From assembly GCF_013371465.1 (NCBI RefSeq), contig NZ_JABWDU010000009.1:186001-250000 (forward strand): DNA of 64,000 nt, given 5' to 3'. Below the pieces are notes generated by a model. That model searched no databases, was not told where the DNA came from, and saw nothing but the letters and a program-made list of their open reading frames with translations. Position numbers and translations under genes: made by a program. Of this stretch, positions 53,232 through 61,057 are shown piece after piece. Positions within the stretch are counted from its first letter, which is position 1; every line of letters starts with the position of its first letter. Source of the DNA: Ensifer oleiphilus. Lineage in GTDB: Bacteria; Pseudomonadota; Alphaproteobacteria; Rhizobiales; Rhizobiaceae.

Positions 53232-54203
53232 CTAAGTCCGCCGGATGCAGCGGAAACCGATATGGGTCGTTGCCGCGTTTTCCTCATGCGCGTGGCGGGC
53301 AGCCGGGCGGTAGCGACGGCAATAGTTTGGCGCGCAGAGGTGAGACCCACCTTTCACCACCCGCCGCGCTATCAGGATTTCCGGTTGTCTTGGATCGAAG
53401 CTCGCCTCAAGTCCACCACCGCGCGGATTGGAGGGGATGCAACAGCTTTTTGGCGCCGGCGCGGGATGATTGCTCGACCAGTAGTCGCTCGTCCATTCCC
53501 AGACATTGCCGATCATGTCGTAAAGGCCATAGCCGTTGGGAGGGAAGCTGGCGACCGGAGAGGTACGCTCGAAACCATCAGGCCGCAAATTCTCCGTCGG
53601 GAAAGCGCCGTGCCAGGTGTTGGCCATAAAGCGGCCCTCCGGCACGAGTTCATCGCCCCAGGCAAATTCCGCGCCCTCCAGGCCTCCCTTGGCGGCGAAT
53701 TCCCACTCTGCCTCCGTCGGCAGATCCTTGCCGGCCCACTTGGCATACGCCATGGCATCGACATAGGAGATGTGCACGACGGGATGGTCGAGCTTGCCGC
53801 GAATGTTGCTTTGTCGGCCATAGGGCCGTCGCCAATCGGCGCCGAACTTGAAGTCCCACCATTGCGAGGAATCCCGGCTGACGAGCCGTTTGGGAGGATC
53901 GAAAATGACCGAACCCGCCCGCATCATCTCCGGCTTGGCACCTGGATAGTCCTTGGGATCGGGCGCCTTTTCGGCGACAGTGACATAACCGGTCGCGTCC
54001 ACGAAGGCCGCAAACTGCCTGTTCGTGACCGGCGTGACATCGATCCAGAAACCGTCGACCTTGACTGGATGGGCCGGAGCCTCTTCGGGGTAATGATTGT
54101 CGGATCCCATGATGAAGGTGCCACCTTCGATCCAGATCGGTTCGCGCGCGCTGATCGCCATCGGCGTTTCGTCAGGGACCTCTCTTGCCGATAAGACTTG
54201 CAT
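53232..54203 (-). CDS. Formylglycine-generating enzyme (SUMF1/FGE)
   Basis: A 323-residue protein starting at ATG 54203, with GGGAG upstream. It has the FGE-sulfatase fold: amino motif EPIWIEGGTFIMGSDNHYPE, middle motif LPTEAEWEFAAKGGLEGAEF, then GYGLYDMIGNVWEWTSDYW. Both catalytic copper-binding cysteines are present: C290 and C295 in GGSHLCAPNYCRRYRPAAR, ending IGFRC. This distinguishes a true formylglycine-generating enzyme from the many SUMF1-fold proteins without the pair. It converts the sulfatase cysteine to formylglycine; a matching sulfatase lies at 61058. No signal peptide: it acts in the cytoplasm. Confidence 0.93.
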   Translation of the reverse strand: MQVLSAREVPDETPMAISAREPIWIEGGTFIMGSDNHYPEEAPAHPVKVDGFWIDVTPVTNRQFAAFVDATGYVTVAEKAPDPKDYPGAKPEMMRAGSVIFDPPKRLVSRDSSQWWDFKFGADWRRPYGRQSNIRGKLDHPVVHISYVDAMAYAKWAGKDLPTEAEWEFAAKGGLEGAEFAWGDELVPEGRFMANTWHGAFPTENLRPDGFERTSPVASFPPNGYGLYDMIGNVWEWTSDYWSSNHPAPAPKSCCIPSNPRGGGLEASFDPRQPEILIARRVVKGGSHLCAPNYCRRYRPAARHAHEENAATTHIGFRCIRRT

Positions 54204-54279
54204 AGGGTCGAATTCTCCCTTCGAGGATGTCCCGATTATCCTAGTCGCCTCAAGCCTAAACGCAAATCTTGCGCATCCA

Positions 54280-54296
54280 AAGTACGTAACAGTTAC
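54280..54296 (-). promoter_or_regulatory. GTAACTGTTACGTACTT operator, copy 4 (FGE gene)
   Basis: Perfect copy on the minus strand ending 76 nt before the FGE start codon. A -10-like TAGGCT begins 33 nt after the centre of the palindrome (54291), the same spacing as for copies 3 and 5. Copy 5 lies 79 nt away, facing the other way. Confidence 0.65.
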
Positions 54297-54369
54297 GACG
54301 AAACAGAAATTGCGCGCCGAGGCGGCTCTCCTCGCCCACGCAGGGTGGAAAGCCGCAATCGTCTCCTTC

Positions 54370-54386
54370 GTTACTGTTACATTCTT
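54370..54386 (+). promoter_or_regulatory. GTTACTGTTACATTCTT operator, copy 5 (moxR operon)
   Basis: Copy with three changes from the common form, ending 84 nt before the moxR-like ATG at 54471. A -10-like TAATCT (54409-54414) begins 34 nt after the palindrome centre. Confidence 0.6.
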
Positions 54387-54470
54387 TCCATCGAGCCACA
54401 TGTAACCTTAATCTGCGTTGGGAGTTCACAAGGGCTGGCGCCACCGGGCCGGCGGGAGGGGCTAGATCAC

Positions 54471-55442
54471 ATGGGTGCACGTGACGACATCGAACAGCTC
54501 GGCAAGCGCATCGGCCAAGCCATTGTCGGCCAGGAGGGCATGATCGAACGCCTGCTGCTCGGTCTCCTGAGCAATGGCCACCTGCTCGTCGAGGGTCTGC
54601 CGGGGCTTGCCAAGACGCGGGCAATCAAGAGCATGGCGAAGAACCTCGACGCCAGGTTATCGCGGATCCAGTTCACGCCCGACCTTCTCCCGTCCGACAT
54701 CACCGGCTCGGAAGTCTATTTCACCGAAAGCGGCAAGGGCGAATTCCGCTTTCAGCGGGGCCCGGTCTTTGCCAACCTCATCCTGGCCGACGAGGTAAAC
54801 CGCGCGCCGGCGAAAGTGCAGTCCGCTCTGTTGGAGGCGATGGAGGAGCGGCAAGTCACGGTGGGCGGCGCCAGCCATGAACTGCCCGACCTCTTCATGG
54901 TCATGGCGACACAGAACCCGATCGAGCAGGAAGGCACCTATCCCCTGCCTGAGGCGCAGCTCGATCGTTTCCTGATGCACATCCAGGTCGATTATCCCGA
55001 CGCCAAGTCGGAGGCCGAGATCATGCGGCTGGTGCGATCGGAAGAAACGGCCGTCACTTCGAAAGCGAGTTCCGACGAAAAGCTTGCTCAGGATGCGGTG
55101 TTTTCGGCGCGCAAGGAGATTTCTGCCGTCACCGTATCAAGCGCGATCGAAGATTACATCGTCGCCCTCGTCATGGCGACGCGCTACCCTGACAAGCTCG
55201 ACAAGGACCTCTCCAAATGGATCCAGGTGGGCATCAGCCCGCGCGGCGTCATCGGCCTCGACAAGGTCTCTCGCGCCCATGCATGGCTGAAGGGCCGAGA
55301 TTTCGTGACGCCGGATGATGTGCAGGCAACCGTGCACGACATCTTCCGCCACCGGCTCGTTCTTTCCTATGAGGCCCATGCCGGCGGCACGACAGCCAAC
55401 CAGGTCATCGACCGCATCGTGCAGCAGGTTGCTGTCGCTTGA
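54471..55442 (+). CDS. MoxR-family AAA+ ATPase
   Basis: A 324-residue (323 plus stop) AAA+ ATPase. The ATG at 54471 is preceded by GGGAGGGG; the frame is open further upstream but across the FGE promoter. Walker A is GLPGLAKTR (with K for nucleotide), Walker B LILADEVNRAPAKVQSALLEA, and MATQNPIEQEGTYPLPEAQL follows. MoxR proteins act as chaperones for von Willebrand-A proteins, which are encoded next in the operon. Six genes follow with overlaps or short gaps. Confidence 0.93.
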   Translation: MGARDDIEQLGKRIGQAIVGQEGMIERLLLGLLSNGHLLVEGLPGLAKTRAIKSMAKNLDARLSRIQFTPDLLPSDITGSEVYFTESGKGEFRFQRGPVFANLILADEVNRAPAKVQSALLEAMEERQVTVGGASHELPDLFMVMATQNPIEQEGTYPLPEAQLDRFLMHIQVDYPDAKSEAEIMRLVRSEETAVTSKASSDEKLAQDAVFSARKEISAVTVSSAIEDYIVALVMATRYPDKLDKDLSKWIQVGISPRGVIGLDKVSRAHAWLKGRDFVTPDDVQATVHDIFRHRLVLSYEAHAGGTTANQVIDRIVQQVAVA

Positions 55443-55459
55443 GAGATGGAGAAGGTGCG

Positions 55460-56455
55460 ATGGCAATATCCCTGTCCGCATTTGCGAGATCGAAGGGCAT
55501 TTCCCGTCCGGAGAAGGTTAAGGCATCGGGCGCCTACACCTCGGTCGACGAACTGGTCGCGCTTGAGGCGATCGCCTGCGACCTGACCTTCCTGCGCAAG
55601 GCGCCGGTGCGGCGATTGATGGCCGGGCGCCATGAATCGCGCATGCGTGGCCGCGGGCTCTCTTTCGAGGAACTGCGGGAATACCTGCCCGGCGACGACA
55701 TCCGCGCCATCGACTGGAGGGTAACGGCGCGGACCGGAAAGCCGGTCGTGCGCGTCTATGACGAGGAAAAGGACCGACCGGCGCTCGTGATCGTCGACCA
55801 GCGAATGAACATGTTCTTCGGCAGCCGGCGTGTCATGAAGTCGGTGGCGGCGGCGGAAGTGGCGGCTCTTTGCGCCTGGCGCATCACGGCGCTCGGCGAC
55901 CGGGTCGGCGGCTTCGTGTTCGGTGACGAAACCGTCGACGAAGTCCGCCCCCATCGGAGCCGCGATGCCGTCATCCGTTTTGCAGATGTCATTGTGCGCC
56001 ATAACACGGCGCTTAACGCCACATCCGAGGTTGCAAGGGGCGACGAGCAACTGGATCTTGTGCTTTCGACCGTCGCCAACATTGCCAAGCACGACCATCT
56101 GATCATCGTCATCAGTGATTTCGACGGGCACGGCCTGGAAACGCGCGACATGCTGCTGAAGCTGTCTGCCCATAACGACGTGATCGCCATCCTGATCTAC
56201 GATCCCTTCATGCTGGATCTGCCGCGCAAGGGCGACATCGTCGTCAGCGGTGGCGCCGCGCAGGCGGAAGTTCAGTTTGGCCGCGGAAACGTCCGCGAAG
56301 CGATCGACAGCTTTGCCCGCAAGCGCGGGCGCGCGCTGAAGGCATGGCAGGAGGATTTGGGCCTGCCGATGCTGCCCATTTCCTCGGCGGAAGAGATCGC
56401 ACCGCAATTGCGCACCATGCTCGGCCAGTTGGCCTGGCGTCAGCGGAGACGGTAG
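55460..56455 (+). CDS. DUF58 domain protein
   Basis: A 331-residue soluble protein. ATG 55460 follows GGAGAAGGTGCG; an in-frame TTG at 55439 overlaps the moxR stop. The DUF58 core is GRGLSFEELREYLPGDDIRAIDWRVTARTG, followed by PVVRVYDEEKDRPALVIVDQRM-type VWA-like sequence. It normally works with MoxR and Bat proteins and probably links the ATPase to the membrane components. Gap to moxR is 17 nt. Confidence 0.92.
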   Translation: MAISLSAFARSKGISRPEKVKASGAYTSVDELVALEAIACDLTFLRKAPVRRLMAGRHESRMRGRGLSFEELREYLPGDDIRAIDWRVTARTGKPVVRVYDEEKDRPALVIVDQRMNMFFGSRRVMKSVAAAEVAALCAWRITALGDRVGGFVFGDETVDEVRPHRSRDAVIRFADVIVRHNTALNATSEVARGDEQLDLVLSTVANIAKHDHLIIVISDFDGHGLETRDMLLKLSAHNDVIAILIYDPFMLDLPRKGDIVVSGGAAQAEVQFGRGNVREAIDSFARKRGRALKAWQEDLGLPMLPISSAEEIAPQLRTMLGQLAWRQRRR

Positions 56456-56457
56456 CG

Positions 56458-56985
56458 ATGGAGGGCACCACGCCAGCGGTCGATCCCGGGCTTGCTGCAG
56501 CTCTCCGCGGCCTCGCCGACATCACCTTGCCGCCTGATGTCTCGATGTTGCCTCAGACCTGGGCGTGGGCCGTGCTCGCCGCGCTCGTTTTCCTGGCGTT
56601 CGCCTTCTTGCTCTGGCGCTGGTATCGCCACCGTCAGCGCAATCGTTACCGTCGTGAGGCGCTTTGCGAGCTTCGCGAGATCGAAGGGCGTATCGGCGCG
56701 GCTCGAACACGGGGCCATGCGCTCGCAGCACTGCCCGCCCTTCTCAAGCGCACCGCACTCGCCGTCTGGCCGCGTGAGACGGTTGCCAATCTGAGCGGCC
56801 GCGGCTGGATCGGCTTCCTCGACGCCCATTCCGGTGGCCCTGTCTTTCCGGCAGCGGCAGCACATTTCTTCGAAGAGGCGGAATATCGTGGGCCGGCGGC
56901 GTTGGCATCTGTCCCCGAACCCGAAGCGAGGGCCCACATCGCTGCGGCACGCCATTGGATCGAGGCGCATCATGTACGTCCTTGA
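56458..56985 (+). CDS. DUF4381 domain protein, membrane-anchored
   Basis: A 175-residue protein starting at 56458, with GGAGACGG before it. The membrane segment is AWAVLAALVFLAFAFLLWRWY (about 35-55), followed by a basic cytoplasmic stretch (RHRQRNRYRREALCELREIE). DUF4381 is a usual member of the moxR-batA operons. It overlaps batA-like by 14 nt. Its role in the complex is not established. Confidence 0.88.
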   Translation: MEGTTPAVDPGLAAALRGLADITLPPDVSMLPQTWAWAVLAALVFLAFAFLLWRWYRHRQRNRYRREALCELREIEGRIGAARTRGHALAALPALLKRTALAVWPRETVANLSGRGWIGFLDAHSGGPVFPAAAAHFFEEAEYRGPAALASVPEPEARAHIAAARHWIEAHHVRP

Positions 56986-57976
56986 TCATTCGTGGCTGCT
57001 CGTCCTTCTGCCGCTTCCCGTCATCATCTGGTGGCTGTTGCCGGCCTATCGCGAGCAATCGGCGGCAGTCCGCATCCCATTCTTCAAGGACATCACCGCG
57101 GCGGCGGGCATCGGGGCGACCGAGGGGTCGGTGGTGCCGAAGACCAATCTCGGGCAAAAACTGATTGCGCCGATCTGCTGGATCCTGATCGTCCTGGCGC
57201 TGGCACGGCCGCAATACATCGAGCCGCCGATCGAAAAGACCGAACCGCAGCGTGACCTGATGCTGGCGATCGACCTTTCGCAATCGATGGACACCCGCGA
57301 CTTTCACGATCCGGCCGGCAATCTGCAGGCCCGTGTCGACGCCGTACACACCGTCGTTGCCGATTTCATCGACAAGCGCCCCGAGGACCGCCTCGGCCTC
57401 ATCGCCTTTGGCGATGCCCCCTACCCGCTTGTGCCGTTCACGCTCGACCACAGGACGGTCCGGGCGATGCTGGCGGACAGCCTGCCGGGCATGGCCGGCC
57501 CGCGCACCGCGATCGGCGATGCGATCGGCCTGGCGATCAAGATGTTCGAGGAAAGCACCGCACCGGACAAGGTTCTGATCCTTTTGACCGACGGCAACGA
57601 CACCGCCAGCAAGATGCCGCCCGACAAGGCGGCCGGCATTGCCAGCGAGAAGCACATCGTCATCCACACCGTCGGCATTGGTGACCCCAATGCACAAGGG
57701 GAGCAGAAGCTCGACACGGCAGTTCTGCAAGAGATCGCCACCGCCACGCACGGCCGATACTTCTTCGGCCAGGATCAGGCCTCCCTCCAGAACATCTACG
57801 AGCTTCTCGACCAGTTGACGCCGGAAAACCAGAAGATCTTGTCCTGGCGGCCGCGCATCGAATTGTTCCACTATCCGCTTGGCGCGGCATTGATCCTGGT
57901 CCTCGTCTATCACTCGATCATGTGGCTGCTCTCGGCGCGGACGGACCGGCGGCGCGAAAAGGAGGCGGATGCATGA
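56972..57976 (+). CDS. BatA-like von Willebrand A membrane protein
   Basis: A 334-residue protein with membrane segments at the amino end (WLLVLLPLPVIIWWLLPAY) and at the carboxyl end (LGAALILVLVYHSIMWLLSA). In between lies a VWA domain with an intact metal-ion site: AIDLSQSMDTRDF supplies DxSxS, with LLTDGNDTASK further on. BatA-type proteins hold other proteins in the periplasmic or membrane complex and depend on MoxR. The start at 56972 overlaps DUF4381 and the stop overlaps batB by ATGA. Confidence 0.92.
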   Translation: MYVLDHSWLLVLLPLPVIIWWLLPAYREQSAAVRIPFFKDITAAAGIGATEGSVVPKTNLGQKLIAPICWILIVLALARPQYIEPPIEKTEPQRDLMLAIDLSQSMDTRDFHDPAGNLQARVDAVHTVVADFIDKRPEDRLGLIAFGDAPYPLVPFTLDHRTVRAMLADSLPGMAGPRTAIGDAIGLAIKMFEESTAPDKVLILLTDGNDTASKMPPDKAAGIASEKHIVIHTVGIGDPNAQGEQKLDTAVLQEIATATHGRYFFGQDQASLQNIYELLDQLTPENQKILSWRPRIELFHYPLGAALILVLVYHSIMWLLSARTDRRREKEADA

Positions 57977-59544
57977 TCGCCGACTTCCATTTCCTCCGGC
58001 CCCTCTGGCTGCTTGCACTCGTCGCCGTGCCTTTGCTCGTCGTAGTTATCGGCAGGCGCACCGACGTGCGTGCGCAATGGCAGGGCATGATCGCACCGCA
58101 TCTTCTCGATCATCTGCTGATCGAGAAAGGCGGCAAACGCCGGTTCCACCCCGTTCATCTGACCGCTGCCCTGATTGCGATCGCCGCGATCGCCACAGCC
58201 GGCCCCACATGGCAGCGCGAAAAGCCGCCCTTCGTCGAAGATACCGCACCGCTGGCGATTGCCATCGACTTGACCGCGACGATGAATGCCACCGATCTCT
58301 CACCCACGAGGCTCGAGCGGACCAAGCTGAAGGTGCAGGATATTCTCGCGCTGCGAAAGGGTGCCCGCACGGCCCTGTTTGCCTATGCCGGCACCGCCCA
58401 CATGGTGCTGCCGCTCACCGACGACGCCAACCTGATCAGAACCTATGTTGCTGCCCTTTCGCCAGGCATCATGCCGGTGGCCGGCAAGAACACCGGCAAG
58501 GCACTACAGGTGGTGGAAGACGCGCTTTCTGGCGAGGCCGTGCCGGGCACGATCCTGTTCATGACGGATGGCGTCGAACGCACGGCGTTCGACGCCTTTG
58601 CGCACTACAAGGGACGCAACGACCTGATGGTACTCGGCATCGGCACCGCCGACGGTGGCCCGGTGAAGACGGCCGACGGTCAGTTTCTGACGGATGCGAC
58701 GGGCGCGCGGGTCCGCGCCAAACTGGACGTCGACGCGCTGAAGGCGTTGCAGGCGGCCTCGGCAACTCAGGTCGCAACGGTCACGCCCGACGATGCCGAC
58801 GTGCGCTGGATCGTCAGGCGCATCCAGACGAGCTTCGCGCAGAAGACCGCTGAAGGCCTGACGCGCTGGTACGACGCCGGCTGGTGGCTGACCATTCCGA
58901 TCGCGATCCTTGCCGCACTCTGGTTCCGTCGCGGCTGGTCGGTCCGCTGGGCTGTTTTTGTGATCGCCATCGGCACGGCGCTGCCGGGCACAAGAGTGGA
59001 AGCAGCCGAGCGCAGCTTTGCCGATCTCTGGTTCACGCCCGACCAGAAGGGACAGCGCGCCGTCGATCGCGGTGATTTCCAGGGTGCCGCCGGCGATTTC
59101 ACCGATCCGGCCTGGCAGGGCGTAGCTCTCTATCGCATCGGCCGATACCAGGATGCCATCAATGCCTTCGCGCAAGGCGATACAGCCGAAAGCTACTACA
59201 ATCAGGGCAATGCCCTGATGCATCTCGACAAGGTCGAGGAGGCGGTTGCCGCCTACCAGCAGGCGCTCAAGCAGCGGCCGGACTGGCCCGAAGCCAAGCA
59301 GAACCTTGCGGTCGCCGAGAAACGCAAGGCCGACAAGGACAAGCAGGATCAGGACGCCGAGCAGGAAGCGGCCGGCCTCGACCCGGACCAGGTCCAGTTC
59401 GACGACAAGGGCACGAAGGGCAAGGAAGGCACCGTCCCGGGCGCGCCGCAGACGGCCGAGATGTGGATGCGCAATATCCAGGTCTCGCCCGCCGATCTGC
59501 TGGCGCGGAAATTCGCGATCGAAGCGAAGGATGCGCAGCCATGA
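57973..59544 (+). CDS. BatB-like VWA-TPR membrane protein
   Basis: A 523-residue protein from ATG 57973. Membrane segments at the amino end (WLLALVAVPLLVVVIG) and near 310 (GWWLTIPIAILAALWF) enclose a VWA domain. The metal-ion site reads AIDLTATMNATD, with Thr in both places of the usual serines (DxTxT); Thr at the second position is unusual. The carboxyl part carries TPR repeats (ESYYNQGNALMHLDKVEEAV) and an acidic tail. The gene thus appears to fuse BatB and BatC functions. ATGA overlap with the next gene. Confidence 0.9.
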   Translation: MIADFHFLRPLWLLALVAVPLLVVVIGRRTDVRAQWQGMIAPHLLDHLLIEKGGKRRFHPVHLTAALIAIAAIATAGPTWQREKPPFVEDTAPLAIAIDLTATMNATDLSPTRLERTKLKVQDILALRKGARTALFAYAGTAHMVLPLTDDANLIRTYVAALSPGIMPVAGKNTGKALQVVEDALSGEAVPGTILFMTDGVERTAFDAFAHYKGRNDLMVLGIGTADGGPVKTADGQFLTDATGARVRAKLDVDALKALQAASATQVATVTPDDADVRWIVRRIQTSFAQKTAEGLTRWYDAGWWLTIPIAILAALWFRRGWSVRWAVFVIAIGTALPGTRVEAAERSFADLWFTPDQKGQRAVDRGDFQGAAGDFTDPAWQGVALYRIGRYQDAINAFAQGDTAESYYNQGNALMHLDKVEEAVAAYQQALKQRPDWPEAKQNLAVAEKRKADKDKQDQDAEQEAAGLDPDQVQFDDKGTKGKEGTVPGAPQTAEMWMRNIQVSPADLLARKFAIEAKDAQP

Positions 59545-60902
59545 CCCTTCGCATCTGGCCTACCCTCCTTGTGTTCACGGCCTTCTGGCTGTCGTTGGCA
59601 AACCCGGCGCTCGCGGCCGAGCCCTTCGCGCGCGCCACGCTCGTCACCAAGGGAACGATCTACGCCGGGCAGCAGGTAGAAATCGACGTCGACGTGTTCG
59701 CGCCGAACTATTTTCTGTCTCCGCCGGAGTTTCCGCTGTTCGACCTACCCGGCACTGTCGTCACGATGCCCGACGATCGCGGCCTGAACCTCAACGAAAC
59801 CATCAACGGTGCCGCCTTTTCCGGGATCCGCAAGACCTACATGATCACCCCGCAGGCAGCCGGCGACTACGTATTGCCGTCGGTCGATATCCCATTCGGC
59901 TACGCCGCCGTTCCGGGCGAGACCACGCAAGCGCGGGTGAAACTGCCGGCTCTGCGGTTTACGGTCACGGCCGTACCGGGGGGCGCTGCCGGCCAGCCGG
60001 CCGTCACCGCCGCGAAGGTGACGATCACCCAAACCTTCGACCGTGACCCCGCCAGCCTCAGCGCCGGTGACGCCCTGGTACGCACCGTCGCCGTCAACGC
60101 TCAAGGGCTGGCGGCGATGATGATCCCGGAGCCGTCCTTCGATGCGCCAGAAGGCGCGCGGGTCTATATCCACGATCCCGCTTTATCCGACGACAAATCC
60201 GACCGGGGCGAGTTCCGCGGTGGTATTCGCAAGGATACGGCCACCTATGTTTTTGCGAAGGCCGGGGACTATAAGATCCCTGCGATCACGTTGCAGTGGT
60301 TCGATCCGGCCCTCGGCAAAGCCCAATCGGCCGAGGCACCTGGGGCCAAGGTGTCGGTGGCCGCAGCACCTGCACGTGAGACCGATCTTGCGCCGCCATC
60401 CCCATCGCCGGACAAAGCGCCCTTCGACTGGTTATGGTGGGTTGCCGCTGGCCTTGCCGTCGCGGCATTTGCGCTCTTTATCCATCTTGCCGCCATTTTG
60501 GCTGGTCGCGTCCAGGCGTGGTTTGACGAAGTGCAGGCGGACAGAGCGCAGTCCGAACCCACGGCCTTCCGTCGCGTCGGCGAGGGATGCCGCAGCGGCG
60601 ACGCCCACCGTCTTGAAGCGGCGATCGACGCATGGTCGCGCATGACGGGGAATGTGCCGTTGACGCAGTGGCTCGACCGCTTTGCCGACCCCGGGACAAA
60701 GGCAGCCTTCTCCCAACACCAGCAGTCGCTTTATCGGCTTGCGGAAGCGACGCCGACGCCAGATCTCCTGCCGCTCAGGGCCGGTCTCAGCAAGGCGAGA
60801 CGTCGCTGGCTAGAACAGACCTCTGACATCGAGTCCGCGCCAGCCAACGAACTGCCCGATCTCAATCCGACACTGGAGGCCGACTTGCCGACCGCTCGAT
60901 AG
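59541..60902 (+). CDS. BatD-like protein
   Basis: A 453-residue protein with signal peptide PTLLVFTAFWLSLANPALA, periplasmic Ig-like domains (TLVTKGTIYAGQQVEIDVDV, QTFDRDPASLSAGDALVRTV) and one membrane segment near 300-325 (WLWWVAAGLAVAAFALFI). The cytoplasmic tail holds KAAFSQHQQSLYRLAEA. BatD is the usual last member of the moxR-bat operon and would bridge periplasm and cytoplasm. It overlaps batB by 4 nt. No further gene is coupled to it. Confidence 0.9.
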   Translation: MTLRIWPTLLVFTAFWLSLANPALAAEPFARATLVTKGTIYAGQQVEIDVDVFAPNYFLSPPEFPLFDLPGTVVTMPDDRGLNLNETINGAAFSGIRKTYMITPQAAGDYVLPSVDIPFGYAAVPGETTQARVKLPALRFTVTAVPGGAAGQPAVTAAKVTITQTFDRDPASLSAGDALVRTVAVNAQGLAAMMIPEPSFDAPEGARVYIHDPALSDDKSDRGEFRGGIRKDTATYVFAKAGDYKIPAITLQWFDPALGKAQSAEAPGAKVSVAAAPARETDLAPPSPSPDKAPFDWLWWVAAGLAVAAFALFIHLAAILAGRVQAWFDEVQADRAQSEPTAFRRVGEGCRSGDAHRLEAAIDAWSRMTGNVPLTQWLDRFADPGTKAAFSQHQQSLYRLAEATPTPDLLPLRAGLSKARRRWLEQTSDIESAPANELPDLNPTLEADLPTAR

Positions 60903-60942
60903 CGCTCGCAAGCTCGGACGTAACGGCGCGAAGCAACCCTTC

Positions 60943-60959
60943 GTAACTGTTACGTACTT
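60943..60959 (+). promoter_or_regulatory. GTAACTGTTACGTACTT operator, copy 6 (sulfatase gene)
   Basis: Perfect copy ending 98 nt before the sulfatase ATG at 61058 and 40 nt after the batD stop. The -10 region at the expected spacing is weak (CACAGT around 60982), so the promoter location is less certain than for copies 3-5. Confidence 0.62.
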
Positions 60960-61057
60960 GTCGGCTACACCCGCCTCAACTCACAGTCCAGCGGTACGAT
61001 CCAAGACTTTGCCTGCCAGACCGAAAGCAATCCATCGTGGCCTCAGGGAGACATGAG

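Noticed and set aside
54198-54470. Amino-terminal extension of the MoxR protein by 91 residues
   Set aside because: It would run through operator copies 4 and 5 and the FGE promoter, and MoxR proteins begin near the chosen ATG, which has a good ribosome-binding site.
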